Positions 1 through 7,867 of a stretch of DNA of 37,490 nucleotides are shown here, piece after piece. The notes below the pieces were generated by a model. The model made no database searches. It saw nothing but the letters and a program-made list of their open reading frames with translations, and was not told the origin of the DNA. Both the position numbers and the translations under genes were made by a program. Numbering within the stretch: the stretch's first letter is position 1; each line of letters begins with the position of its first letter. Source of the DNA: a bacterium (GTDB lineage Bacteria > Bdellovibrionota_C > UBA2361 > SZUA-149 > JAQTWB01); contig JAQTWB010000025.1 in the NCBI GenBank assembly GCA_028689495.1, positions 1 through 37,490 on the forward strand, written 5' to 3'.

Positions 1-9
1 ATATTTGGA

Positions 10-162
10 GCGGCGGAGCCGCGACCAGACAACCATTATACCCCTCCAAGGAATTCAGCCAGCGCCGTAAGGCGCTGACAACAACAAAAAACAAAGTTCA
101 CTTGCTGTCTGTGCCTTACGGCACAGCGACTACGTCGGAAAACTCATAGTGGGAGGGGTATA
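10..162. repeat. Nested inverted-repeat element (REP/MITE-like)
   Basis: An 11-bp perfect terminal inverted repeat, TATACCCCTCC at 37-47 and GGAGGGGTATA at 152-162, encloses two perfect hairpins. These are CAGCGCC-GTAA-GGCGCTG at 60-77 and CTGTGCC-TTAC-GGCACAG at 109-126. The two hairpins are diverged inverted copies of one unit, since the complement of the second also reads GCC-GTAA-GGC. A third hairpin, GCGGC-GGA-GCCGC, lies just outside at 10-22. The right arm ends against the cpoB stop codon, so on the minus strand the element forms the 3' untranslated region of cpoB and could stop or stabilise the transcript. No T-tract follows. The paired, inverted short palindromes resemble REP/BIME elements; the mobile-element reading is inference. 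Confidence 0.6.
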
Positions 163-882
163 CTACCTTCGGGTTTTAAGCTCTTTGATTCGTTTGACGG
201 CCTGCTGAGCGTATGAAGAACGAGAAAAATCATCCCGCAGCTTTTCCAAGGTAACAACTGCGTCATCAGTCGCACCAAGTTTCACAAAAGTATCGGCAAG
301 GAAATAAAGTGCCGCCGGAGCACGATCGCCTCGTGGGTAAGCGCGATATACTTCGCTGAAGGCAACAACGGCCCTATCGTATTCCCCAAGTCCAACTTCA
401 GAAATACCAATCCAAAACTGAGCATTATCGGCAAAAGGGGTCCCAGGTCGCTGAGAAACATAATTTTCAAATGTCGCCTTCGAAGCATCAAACTCGCCCA
501 TCCTGAGTGCCCGCAATCCTTCCAAAACACCGTCGCGATCTACGGGACTCATCCGTCGGGCCTCTGCATCATCCATCTGCAACAAGTCCTGCGGCACTTC
601 GGCTGGTGGCGGCATTCTCCTGCTGACAGTTGAAAGAGTCTGCTCCAACTGTGCGGTACGTCCGGTCGCCACATATTCCAGCTCTTCAAGTTTACCGGTC
701 AAAGCCTTCATTTCTTCTCTGATCTGCTCTATTGCCACAGATTGATCTGCCTGCAGCGAGCGCATATCAATAATCTCGTCGCGAATGTCACCAAACTTTC
801 GGTCGACACCGGAGGAAGCACAGGCTGATACAACCAAAGAGAGAAAAATTATACTAATTGTGTTTCTGGTAAGAGATTTCAT
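163..882 (-). CDS. cpoB: CpoB/YbgF-like Tol-Pal accessory lipoprotein
   Basis: A 239-residue exported protein. The N-terminus is a lipoprotein signal peptide with lipobox VSAC (Cys near residue 21), followed by a charged segment at about 28-75 likely to form the trimerising coiled coil of the family. Residues of about 115-235 form TPR-like helical repeats (GEFDASKATFENYV, GEYDRAVVAFSEVY, GATDDAVVTLEKL). In Escherichia coli CpoB sits in the periplasm and links Tol-Pal constriction to peptidoglycan synthesis. The usual protein has a cleaved signal peptide, so the predicted lipid anchor is a variation. It lies downstream of pal on the same strand, the usual order, but a hairpin terminator stands between them, so read-through or a separate promoter would be needed. 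Identification rests on domain layout and neighbourhood. Confidence 0.85.
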   Translation of the reverse strand: MKSLTRNTISIIFLSLVVSACASSGVDRKFGDIRDEIIDMRSLQADQSVAIEQIREEMKALTGKLEELEYVATGRTAQLEQTLSTVSRRMPPPAEVPQDLLQMDDAEARRMSPVDRDGVLEGLRALRMGEFDASKATFENYVSQRPGTPFADNAQFWIGISEVGLGEYDRAVVAFSEVYRAYPRGDRAPAALYFLADTFVKLGATDDAVVTLEKLRDDFSRSSYAQQAVKRIKELKTRR

Positions 883-922
883 AAGAATTATGTCCAGACC
901 ACTATAACTTGGAAGTTAAAAC

Positions 923-968
923 AAAAAAGGCACCCCGAAGCGCTCTCTCAAGCGTCCAGGATGCCTTT
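923..968 (-). terminator. Rho-independent terminator after pal
   Basis: Read on the minus strand, AAGGCATCC and GGGTGCCTT form a near-perfect outer stem (one mismatch), with an inner stem of ACGCT/AGCGC type. A run of six T follows, then GTTTT. It lies 40 bases after the pal stop codon and before cpoB. Confidence 0.8.
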
Positions 969-1007
969 GGATATACCAGTTATAGAACCGGTATAGAAGC
1001 GAAGAAC

Positions 1008-1469
1008 TTACTTGCTTACAGCGAAGTGAGCACGTCGGTTCTTAGCCCAGGCTGCTTCATCATGTCCTGGATCCAGCGGCAGCTCTTCGCCGTAGCTGAT
1101 TGTGCTCAGACGATCACCGGCAACTCCCAACTCTCTCAACAACGAGAAAACTGATTGTGCACGACGCTCACCGAGAGCCAAGTTGTATTCGCTTGTTCCT
1201 CTTTCGTCGCAATGTCCTTCAACCACAACCTTGACTGCTTCGTTAGCCTTGAGCCACTCAGCATTGGCTTCAATATTGCCACGAGCTGAGCTGTCGAGAG
1301 CAGAAGAATCAAACTCAAAATTTACATCCTTGAGTTCGCTGCCTTCGCCGGCCATTGGAATATTTCCTTCGCCGTAAGCGTCAGCATCATCAGCACCGGA
1401 AGAAAACAAGGAACAGGCTGGCAATGTAAAAAGAACTGCAACCGCAGCAAGAAACTTCAAACTTTTCAT
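1008..1469 (-). CDS. pal: Peptidoglycan-associated lipoprotein Pal
   Basis: A 153-residue outer-membrane lipoprotein with a short signal peptide ending in lipobox LPAC (Cys near residue 19). A brief linker leads to an OmpA-like peptidoglycan-binding domain at about 45-150. The family signature is visible as EGHCDERGTSEYNLALGERR, including the Asp and Arg that hold diaminopimelate in OmpA-like domains. Pal anchors the outer membrane to peptidoglycan and binds TolB, encoded just upstream. The start is well supported by GGAGG in the upstream TTGGAGGTATTAA. The pal-tolB gap of 458 bases is long for this pair, which is often closely spaced, so pal may have its own promoter. Confidence 0.95.
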   Translation of the reverse strand: MKSLKFLAAVAVLFTLPACSLFSSGADDADAYGEGNIPMAGEGSELKDVNFEFDSSALDSSARGNIEANAEWLKANEAVKVVVEGHCDERGTSEYNLALGERRAQSVFSLLRELGVAGDRLSTISYGEELPLDPGHDEAAWAKNRRAHFAVSK

Positions 1470-1927
1470 TTAATACCTCCAAGAGACATTATGTTAATTG
1501 AAACATGTTAATTAAAACGTACCCGACATCCAGCAGCCGCCCACACTTTCATTAAAAACTGTGTCGACACTGCTGTGACTAGAAATCAGTAACCCAACCG
1601 TCCACACTGCAACATCATCACGATCATCATACGGCGACAAACTATGACATACAGCTGAGATACGGTTGAAATTATGTGCTGCATGCGGTTGCCCACCATC
1701 TGATGAACCGAGTCCACATCAGGAAACACAAATAACGGCAAATTTACCGCCTTTCATGTCGCACCAAATATGTCCGGGATTCTGTCAGGTGAGACACCAG
1801 CCTGAGCGAATTCTGCGAACCCTATAACTCATTAACAAACAACTGGGAAGTGTAAATCTTCCTTTAACCCACCCGAAATCCAGAAAATCTTCACCAATTC
1901 AGCAAAAATATGGCAGCAGGTATCATA
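1470..1927. other. Intergenic region between tolB and pal
   Basis: 458 bases with no convincing ORF on either strand. The pal ribosome binding site is at the left end. Next to it is a 9-bp direct repeat, ATGTTAATT, twice within 1491-1515 and separated by five bases; it could be an operator or AT-rich promoter element for pal. I see no clear terminator after tolB. Confidence 0.4.
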
Positions 1928-3289
1928 CTACTCCATTACCCGCGACCAGGATGGTTGAGAATTATCCACCTGGGAAAAGGTAACCTGCCGAGTCGTTCCG
2001 GTCGCCAGGGTCATTACTGCGATATTCTTAACCCGATTCCTGGCGAAATCTGAAGCAAACGTAACGAACTGACCATCAGGTGACCATGACGGATCCTCAT
2101 TGTTCCCGGCAAAGGTCAATTGGGTGCCTTTGCCTGCATCGAGGTTGGTCATATAAAGCTGGTTGCCGCCTTGGCGGCAAACATAAATAATTCGGTTGTC
2201 AGTAGGTGACCACTCTGGCGAAGTACAATAATTACTCGAATTGAAGCTGATCCGCCGAGCGCCGCCACCATTTCTATCCATGACGTAGATCTGCGGACCA
2301 CCTGAGCGATTGGAGCAAAAAGCAACCATTGAACCATCGGGGGAATAAGACGGTGAGACATCGATCGAAGAACCGCGAGTAAGTTGGCTTATCACCCGCC
2401 CGCGACTATCCATACGGGCAAGTTTCATAATCCCGCCAAGGCCAATTGATGCGAGAATCTCATTGCTATTGCTACCCGGAACATAGACTGCACTCATCTC
2501 CAGCCCATCGCGATTTGTAAGCCGCTTTGGCTGACCACCCGAAGCCGACGTACTGTAGAGCTCAGGCTGGCGGGAACGATAAGATGTGTAAAGCAATGTT
2601 CGGGCGTTCTCATCCCAGGAAGGCGAAACCACGAGACCACGATCCCGTGTCACCTGCTTAAGTCCCGTGCCATCGAGCTCAACTGTAAAAAGCTCCTTGA
2701 AACGGCCCACCTGCCCAATAAACGCAATGCGCGAACCAAAGACACCCGAAGAACCGGTAAAAAACTTGATAATCTCGTTGGAAAAACGATGCGCGACCAT
2801 TCGCATCTCGTCTTCCCGAGCCCGATACCTTTTGCCGACAACTGCGGTTTGTCGTTGCACATCGTAAAGAAAGAGCTCAATCTCCATCCGCCCTTCATTA
2901 TCGAGTCCGGCAATGCGCCCCTTCACCAGTCCCTCGGCACCGATAATACTCCAGTCAGAAAACGCCGGATTATCGCACTTCCCGGGGGTTTCGACATACG
3001 AATCCTGATTAAGCACACTGAACAACCCCGTAGCCTGCAGGTTGCCACCAATAACTGCCGGAATCCCCTTGGCCACCTCAATCTTCCCCGCCTGGTCACA
3101 CATCCTTGGCACAGCAATCGGAAATCCCGCTTGGGCACCGGTGATGTGCAAGTCAGTCTGAGCGTAAACTGGCATCGCCGTTACAAGCATAATTAGCCCG
3201 AAAATCGCTCTCATCATCAAACTCGCAGTTCTGTCTGAAACCGGAACAGCAATCTGGCGTTGGCGATAACTCATGAACATAGTCAGCAT
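1928..3289 (-). CDS. tolB: Tol-Pal system protein TolB
   Basis: A 453-residue ORF for the periplasmic beta-propeller protein of the Tol-Pal system, which binds Pal and Tol partners and supports outer-membrane integrity. After the signal peptide comes the N-terminal alpha/beta domain (about 45-170). Propeller blades with repeated motifs SPSWDENARTLLYTS, SPSYSPDGSMVAFCS, SPEWSPTDNRIIYVC and DPSWSPDGQFVTFAS run to the C-terminus. The first in-frame start gives an unusually long leader. MMRAIFGLIMLVTAMPVYAQ, starting at ATG 3217 or 3214, looks like a compact signal peptide and may be the true start; ribosome-binding sites are weak at all candidates. No tolQ, tolR or tolA lies upstream; the next gene is divergent. 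Confidence 0.93.
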   Translation of the reverse strand: MLTMFMSYRQRQIAVPVSDRTASLMMRAIFGLIMLVTAMPVYAQTDLHITGAQAGFPIAVPRMCDQAGKIEVAKGIPAVIGGNLQATGLFSVLNQDSYVETPGKCDNPAFSDWSIIGAEGLVKGRIAGLDNEGRMEIELFLYDVQRQTAVVGKRYRAREDEMRMVAHRFSNEIIKFFTGSSGVFGSRIAFIGQVGRFKELFTVELDGTGLKQVTRDRGLVVSPSWDENARTLLYTSYRSRQPELYSTSASGGQPKRLTNRDGLEMSAVYVPGSNSNEILASIGLGGIMKLARMDSRGRVISQLTRGSSIDVSPSYSPDGSMVAFCSNRSGGPQIYVMDRNGGGARRISFNSSNYCTSPEWSPTDNRIIYVCRQGGNQLYMTNLDAGKGTQLTFAGNNEDPSWSPDGQFVTFASDFARNRVKNIAVMTLATGTTRQVTFSQVDNSQPSWSRVME

Positions 3290-3544
3290 CTCGATATAAT
3301 TGGGAGATTAAAAATAAGATATTGTCGCAACTTGGATAAACACTGCACCCAGCAAACAACCCTCGCATAACTACTAAATGATGCTGGCAAGCGCCATAGC
3401 CAAAGAACGGAAAAGCTGAAGCAAGACAAAATAGACCGCACGTAAGTTCAACATTTGCAATGTGGAAGGTTGGTGCCTTCCACTCCCGGTTATCGACAAA
3501 AAGACTCTCCTAGTAGGTTATGAAAATACGACATCCGAATCCCG
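3290..3544. other. Divergent intergenic region with a short hairpin
   Basis: The region between tolB (minus) and the giant secreted protein (plus) should hold promoters for both. I see no gene. GTGGAAGG at 3462-3469 and CCTTCCAC at 3476-3483 form a perfect 8-bp hairpin with a six-base loop. The following CACTCCC (3481-3487) is complementary to GGGAGTG in the large hairpin downstream (3549-3555), so alternative RNA pairing is possible. Confidence 0.4.
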
Positions 3545-3588
3545 AAATGGGAGTGTTGCGAAATGTTAATTTCGCAACACTCCCATTT
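3545..3588. promoter_or_regulatory. Perfect 20-bp stem hairpin in the leader of the giant secreted protein
   Basis: AAATGGGAGTGTTGCGAAAT (3545-3564) is followed by loop GTTA and then its exact reverse complement at 3569-3588. It sits about 90 bases before the favoured start of the downstream gene. No T-tract follows on either strand, so it is not a classical terminator. It could be a leader RNA structure, a protein-binding palindrome or a mobile-element remnant. Confidence 0.65.
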
Positions 3589-3679
3589 GAGGAATTATTC
3601 TAGAGATTTTCGCAACTTTCGCCGAATACTCACTTGCTGGATTGGCCCTATCAACGGACGCCTTAAAGCGGAGAAAGAG

Positions 3680-6600
3680 TTGCGCTCAATCGTCATCACA
3701 CTCATGCTGCTGCTATCGCTGGCGATTTTACCGCCAGGTAGTGCTTTGGCCAGCCCTGTCAATCTAGACACATCCTTCAGCGGTGATGGCGTTCTCTTCC
3801 AGCCCGCGACTGGCTATAGTGCCGGGATGTCTGATGACGCTCAATCAATTGCCCTAGACAGCAACGGGAAAGTGGTATTTTCTGGTTTCCTCTGCATCGG
3901 CTGGGCCACCCCCTGTATTACCGGCTTCTATTATTTCAGCACCTGGCGCTATAATCCCGATGGCACAGCAGATACATCGTTCAGCGGTGACGGCGTTTAT
4001 GGCTGGTCTGGTGGTTATTACAGCCATGGTTACGATGTCAGCCTCCAGGGCTCACGGATACTGGTTAGCGGCTGGGGAGAAACGACCGGCACTGACGACG
4101 CCCAGCTCTTCGCCTTGACGGATACGGGAACTCCCGACACTACATTTTCCGGTGACGGTCGTGAAATAAGTGCCTATGCCGGCGAGTCTCCAGGATTCAA
4201 ACATGCGGTAGATCCGGTGAGCGGAGACTACTATCTGGTCGGCGGTCGCTGGGACCAGTCTTTCATTTCTGTTTCGCGAATTTTTGCAAATGGTGGACAT
4301 AACCCGGCGTTTTCGGGAGACGGAAAATTGACTCTTGCTCCTTTCAGCCAAAACTACACTCCAGGTATTGCCGTTGACAGCTCGGGACGAATAGTCATCG
4401 CCGGACAAGGACGACCCGGCGCAAATGCCGATCTCCTGATTATCAGACTCCTGCCAGATGGCAGTTATGACACTTCGTTTAGTGGTGACGGCATCTTCAC
4501 TCATGATGGCGGCAACAATGGCGGCGTTGGTGGCACAAGTGACGCGGCAAACGACATCAAACTTGGACCCGATGGCTCAATATATGCCGTGGGCTCAAGC
4601 AGTGGAGACATGGTTGTCTGGAAACTGACTCCAGATGGAAATCTCGACACTTCTTTTTCTGACAACGGTTTCGCCAGCTTCGACAATGCTGCCGGAGGCA
4701 GTGGCAACGACTCAGGTAGTGAACTGGCACTCGACAGCATCGGCAATATCTATGTAGCCGGAACCAGCATTGGCCCATCAGCCACTCTCGATATGGCAAT
4801 TTGGAAAATAAAGCCCGATGGCGCACTTGACACTGTTTTTGACGGAGATGGTGACTTTACCCAGGATGGAATTTCCGGAGCGTCACGCAATGAATACGCT
4901 GTCGGTCTAGCTCTTGACAGCAAGGAAGACATCTATGTTGCCGGTTATTACAATGATGTAAATTCCCGCCCACAGACTGTTGTTTGGAAACTAAAAAACC
5001 GCCTGGACCTTTATGGCACTGTCACCAGCAACGGCAACCCCTTGCCAGGAGTTACGGTTGACGGCGGCGCTCTCGGGACACAGGTAACAGATGCAAATGG
5101 CGATTACAGCTTCCCCGGACTGGAAAACAACACTGCCTATTCTCTGGCGCTGAGCAAATCGGGTTATACTTTTGCCAGCACACCTTCCGGCAATATTTCG
5201 GGGAACACCCGCGCGGATGCCACAGGGGCAATTCTTACCTGGTCAATTTCCGGCAATGTAACCCGAGGCGGCTCTCCTCTATCCGGCGTAACAGTTGACG
5301 GTGGTGCTTTGGGCACAACCACTACCGATACCCTCGGCGACTATTCCTTCTCCGCCATCGAGCACGGCACAGCCTATACAATCAGCTTCAGCCAAACAGG
5401 CAACAACTTTACACCGGCATCATATAGCGACACTCTCTCAGCCAATGCCTCGCACGACACTATTGCAGCACTTGACCTCCATATATTATCGGGAACGATC
5501 ACCGCGGCTGGTCTGCCTTTAAGTGGGGTTACTGTTTCCGAAGCCACTGCCGGTAACGCCATAACTGATGCTTCTGGGAATTACAGCTTCACGCTTAACT
5601 ACGGAGACAGTTATAATCTCAGTCCGCAGCTTACCGGTTACTCTTTCGCTCCAGCCTCAACTTCCGGGACAATCACTGGCGATAGCAGCGAACACTTCGC
5701 TGGCACACAGCTCAAGTATTCCATATCCGGCACGATCACGAGTTCAGGTGGTCCACTAAGTTGCGTCGCGATAAACGGCGGGGCACTGGGCACGTCAACG
5801 ACAAATAGCAGCGGCGACTACAGCTTCAGCAATATTCCCCATGTCACAAGTTATACGATTACTCCAACACGTGCCCTCTACGCCTTCTCACCTGCTTTGG
5901 CGTCGGGAACTCTTACAGCTGCAGCAGTCCATAACTTCAGCGGCACGCTTACCGGCTTTGATGTTACAGGCAAAATAACTCTCGAAAACCTGGAGGCCAC
6001 TCCACTTGCCGGGGTAACTGTAACCGGCGGCGGAAAATCTGCCGTGACCAACTCCACCGGAGAATTTACTCTGGAAAAAGTCGCCGTTGGCACACACGAA
6101 ATTACCGCAACGCTGGCTGGTTATACGTTTAGTCCCAACTCTTCGCAGAGCGTAACCATCAGCACTGCTCCGGCGTCTCTTGCTTTCACGGCAAAGCCTA
6201 CAGTTACAAATCCCGCCTATGCTTTCTGGAACGGCTTTCTCGGGATGATAAACATTCTCGAGGTGATGAATATTGGCGATGAGAACCTTGGCGTAAACCT
6301 CGTCGTTTACTCAATCGGCGGCAACGGTAACACAATCACAAAAAGCTGGACTATTCCGCCGCACAGCCAGAGAGATATCATCTTGAATGACCTTGAAGGT
6401 TTCGAGAAAGACACCTACGGGATGATTAAACTGGCAGCTTCGCACAACAACTTCGACGGAAGAGTCACCCTCTATCAGCCCGACACCTCCGGTGAGGTCG
6501 ACTCCCAATACGGATTTGCGTTCTCTGAGCCGCTCAGGAACATAATCAAAGGCAAGAGCGCCGTGATGTTTAACTCCTATCACCCCGGCAACAACATTTT

Positions 6601-7555
6601 TGACGCCGAAAACACCGTCTACAACTGGCTGACAATCGGCAACATGAGCAATGCGGCAAAAAGCTTCACTGTTTCACGCGTTGACATGAGCGGCACAAAG
6701 GTCAGCGAGCAAGTTGTCACCGTGCCGCCGCTCGGCCGCCGCGACATCGACGGCGGACACGTAAACCCCGGTCCGAACAATGTCGGGACAAATATCATCA
6801 CACCGACTGATAGCACCGCGCCTTACCTGGCGAATCTCGTCCGCTACGCCGAAGGCTCGAACTTCAATAGCTTTGACTATTCCTTCACCCTGCCCGCGTC
6901 GACTGGCGATAGCCGCACAATTTACGCGCCAATTTCTAGCGCCGCAGTGGAAAACTTTGTCGAAGTGGCAAACATTCTCGATGAGTCTGTAAACTACCGC
7001 CTGCGCTTCGTCGACAGCGAAGGCTATCTGCTTGCCGAAAACACCGTAACCCTTCCCGCCCTCTCGCAGCGCCATTTTCCAACAATGGGGCTTCTTGCCA
7101 CAGGCGAAGCAACAACGGGCTACGTGGCAATTACCCCGGACAAACCAAACTCGCTTATTGCCCAGAGTGTCTTTTATCACCGCGAGCTTTCAAACCGCTC
7201 GATTCAGACAGCCTACGCCTCTCCGGCACGAGAAGCCTTCGGCACGGTGATGTATACAACCTACAACTTCTTTCTCGGCATGGATAACCTGATGCGGGTG
7301 ATGAACCTCGCCGATAGCGAAAGCAACATCGCCTATTCGCTGCCCGATGAACGCAGCAAAGCCGGAGAACCGCTGACTCTTTTGCCCGGGGCAACTTCTA
7401 CCTTCGATTTACGTAAAGCAAACAGACGCTCCGATGGCTACGGCATTGTGTCAATCAACACTTCGACTCCCGGCGCCATCGCTTCGGAACTCGTGCGCAT
7501 CAGGCAACTCACCTCCGGCAAACTCGAGTTCGCCATCGATACCCCAGCGCGGTGA
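3680..7555 (+). CDS. Giant secreted protein: delta-60 (DUF5122) propeller, CarboxypepD_reg-like repeats, conserved C-terminal module
   Basis: A 1291-residue exported protein. I chose TTG at 3680 because GGAGA lies seven bases upstream and it yields a compact signal peptide ending near GSALAS; the frame is open back to ATG 3563, but that start is inside a hairpin and would bury the signal. Seven repeats with the DTSFSGDG signature (delta-60, DUF5122) span about residues 30-440 and probably make a seven-bladed propeller. Five carboxypeptidase-regulatory-like domains of about 78 residues follow (starts near 441, 521, 600, 679, 759), marked by PLxGVTVDGGALGT and GDYSF. The module at about 841-1291 begins NPAYAFWNGFLG and is shared with the gene at 34385. 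There is no PEP-CTERM, LPXTG or type IX tail. Function unknown; a surface or matrix role is inferred. Confidence 0.88.
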   Translation: MRSIVITLMLLLSLAILPPGSALASPVNLDTSFSGDGVLFQPATGYSAGMSDDAQSIALDSNGKVVFSGFLCIGWATPCITGFYYFSTWRYNPDGTADTSFSGDGVYGWSGGYYSHGYDVSLQGSRILVSGWGETTGTDDAQLFALTDTGTPDTTFSGDGREISAYAGESPGFKHAVDPVSGDYYLVGGRWDQSFISVSRIFANGGHNPAFSGDGKLTLAPFSQNYTPGIAVDSSGRIVIAGQGRPGANADLLIIRLLPDGSYDTSFSGDGIFTHDGGNNGGVGGTSDAANDIKLGPDGSIYAVGSSSGDMVVWKLTPDGNLDTSFSDNGFASFDNAAGGSGNDSGSELALDSIGNIYVAGTSIGPSATLDMAIWKIKPDGALDTVFDGDGDFTQDGISGASRNEYAVGLALDSKEDIYVAGYYNDVNSRPQTVVWKLKNRLDLYGTVTSNGNPLPGVTVDGGALGTQVTDANGDYSFPGLENNTAYSLALSKSGYTFASTPSGNISGNTRADATGAILTWSISGNVTRGGSPLSGVTVDGGALGTTTTDTLGDYSFSAIEHGTAYTISFSQTGNNFTPASYSDTLSANASHDTIAALDLHILSGTITAAGLPLSGVTVSEATAGNAITDASGNYSFTLNYGDSYNLSPQLTGYSFAPASTSGTITGDSSEHFAGTQLKYSISGTITSSGGPLSCVAINGGALGTSTTNSSGDYSFSNIPHVTSYTITPTRALYAFSPALASGTLTAAAVHNFSGTLTGFDVTGKITLENLEATPLAGVTVTGGGKSAVTNSTGEFTLEKVAVGTHEITATLAGYTFSPNSSQSVTISTAPASLAFTAKPTVTNPAYAFWNGFLGMINILEVMNIGDENLGVNLVVYSIGGNGNTITKSWTIPPHSQRDIILNDLEGFEKDTYGMIKLAASHNNFDGRVTLYQPDTSGEVDSQYGFAFSEPLRNIIKGKSAVMFNSYHPGNNIFDAENTVYNWLTIGNMSNAAKSFTVSRVDMSGTKVSEQVVTVPPLGRRDIDGGHVNPGPNNVGTNIITPTDSTAPYLANLVRYAEGSNFNSFDYSFTLPASTGDSRTIYAPISSAAVENFVEVANILDESVNYRLRFVDSEGYLLAENTVTLPALSQRHFPTMGLLATGEATTGYVAITPDKPNSLIAQSVFYHRELSNRSIQTAYASPAREAFGTVMYTTYNFFLGMDNLMRVMNLADSESNIAYSLPDERSKAGEPLTLLPGATSTFDLRKANRRSDGYGIVSINTSTPGAIASELVRIRQLTSGKLEFAIDTPAR

Positions 7556-7570
7556 AAATATAATGAAAAT

Positions 7571-7589
7571 ACGCGCCAGGATGGCGCGT
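7571..7589. repeat. Short palindrome ACGCGCC-AGGAT-GGCGCGT
   Basis: A perfect 7-bp inverted repeat with a five-base loop, 15 bases after the stop codon of the giant secreted protein. No T-run follows. It may act as a transcript-end structure or be a REP-like palindrome, similar in design to the hairpin at 60-77. Confidence 0.5.
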
Positions 7590-7677
7590 CTACTTAGACA
7601 ACAGTTGCCACAGGAAAAGAAATATTACATATACACATTAACGTTAGCAGGGCTGTGTAAACTTTCGCGGATACCAT

Positions 7678-7809
7678 ATGACTACATTTCTTATTCTCGG
7701 CGGACTGATTATTTTGCTCGTTTTTGGCTCCTTGCTGGCCGTTGGCTTTTTGCCAAGTGACACCCTGCAAAGTATTCTTGAGAAGGTTAAAGGGAAGAAC
7801 GAGGAATAA
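7678..7809 (+). CDS. Small single-pass membrane protein (43 aa)
   Basis: ATG at 7678 opens a 43-residue ORF: hydrophobic residues 3-25 (start MTTFLILGGLIILLVFGSLL) form one membrane segment, then a short charged tail ends in KGKNEE. The pattern of one clean transmembrane helix and a hydrophilic amphipathic tail is typical of small bacterial membrane proteins and unlikely by chance in this frame. There is no strong Shine-Dalgarno sequence, the main weakness. It lies between the giant secreted protein and convergent plsC. I do not recognise a family. Confidence 0.5.
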   Translation: MTTFLILGGLIILLVFGSLLAVGFLPSDTLQSILEKVKGKNEE

Positions 7810-7867
7810 TTCCCCGTCATGGTCGGGCGGACCGAGCGTTATCGCACTGAGTTCTGATCTGCGGTCT

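Noticed and set aside
6674-7180. ORF of 168 codons on the minus strand within the first giant protein gene
   Set aside because: Antisense shadow of the conserved C-terminal module; no start signal.
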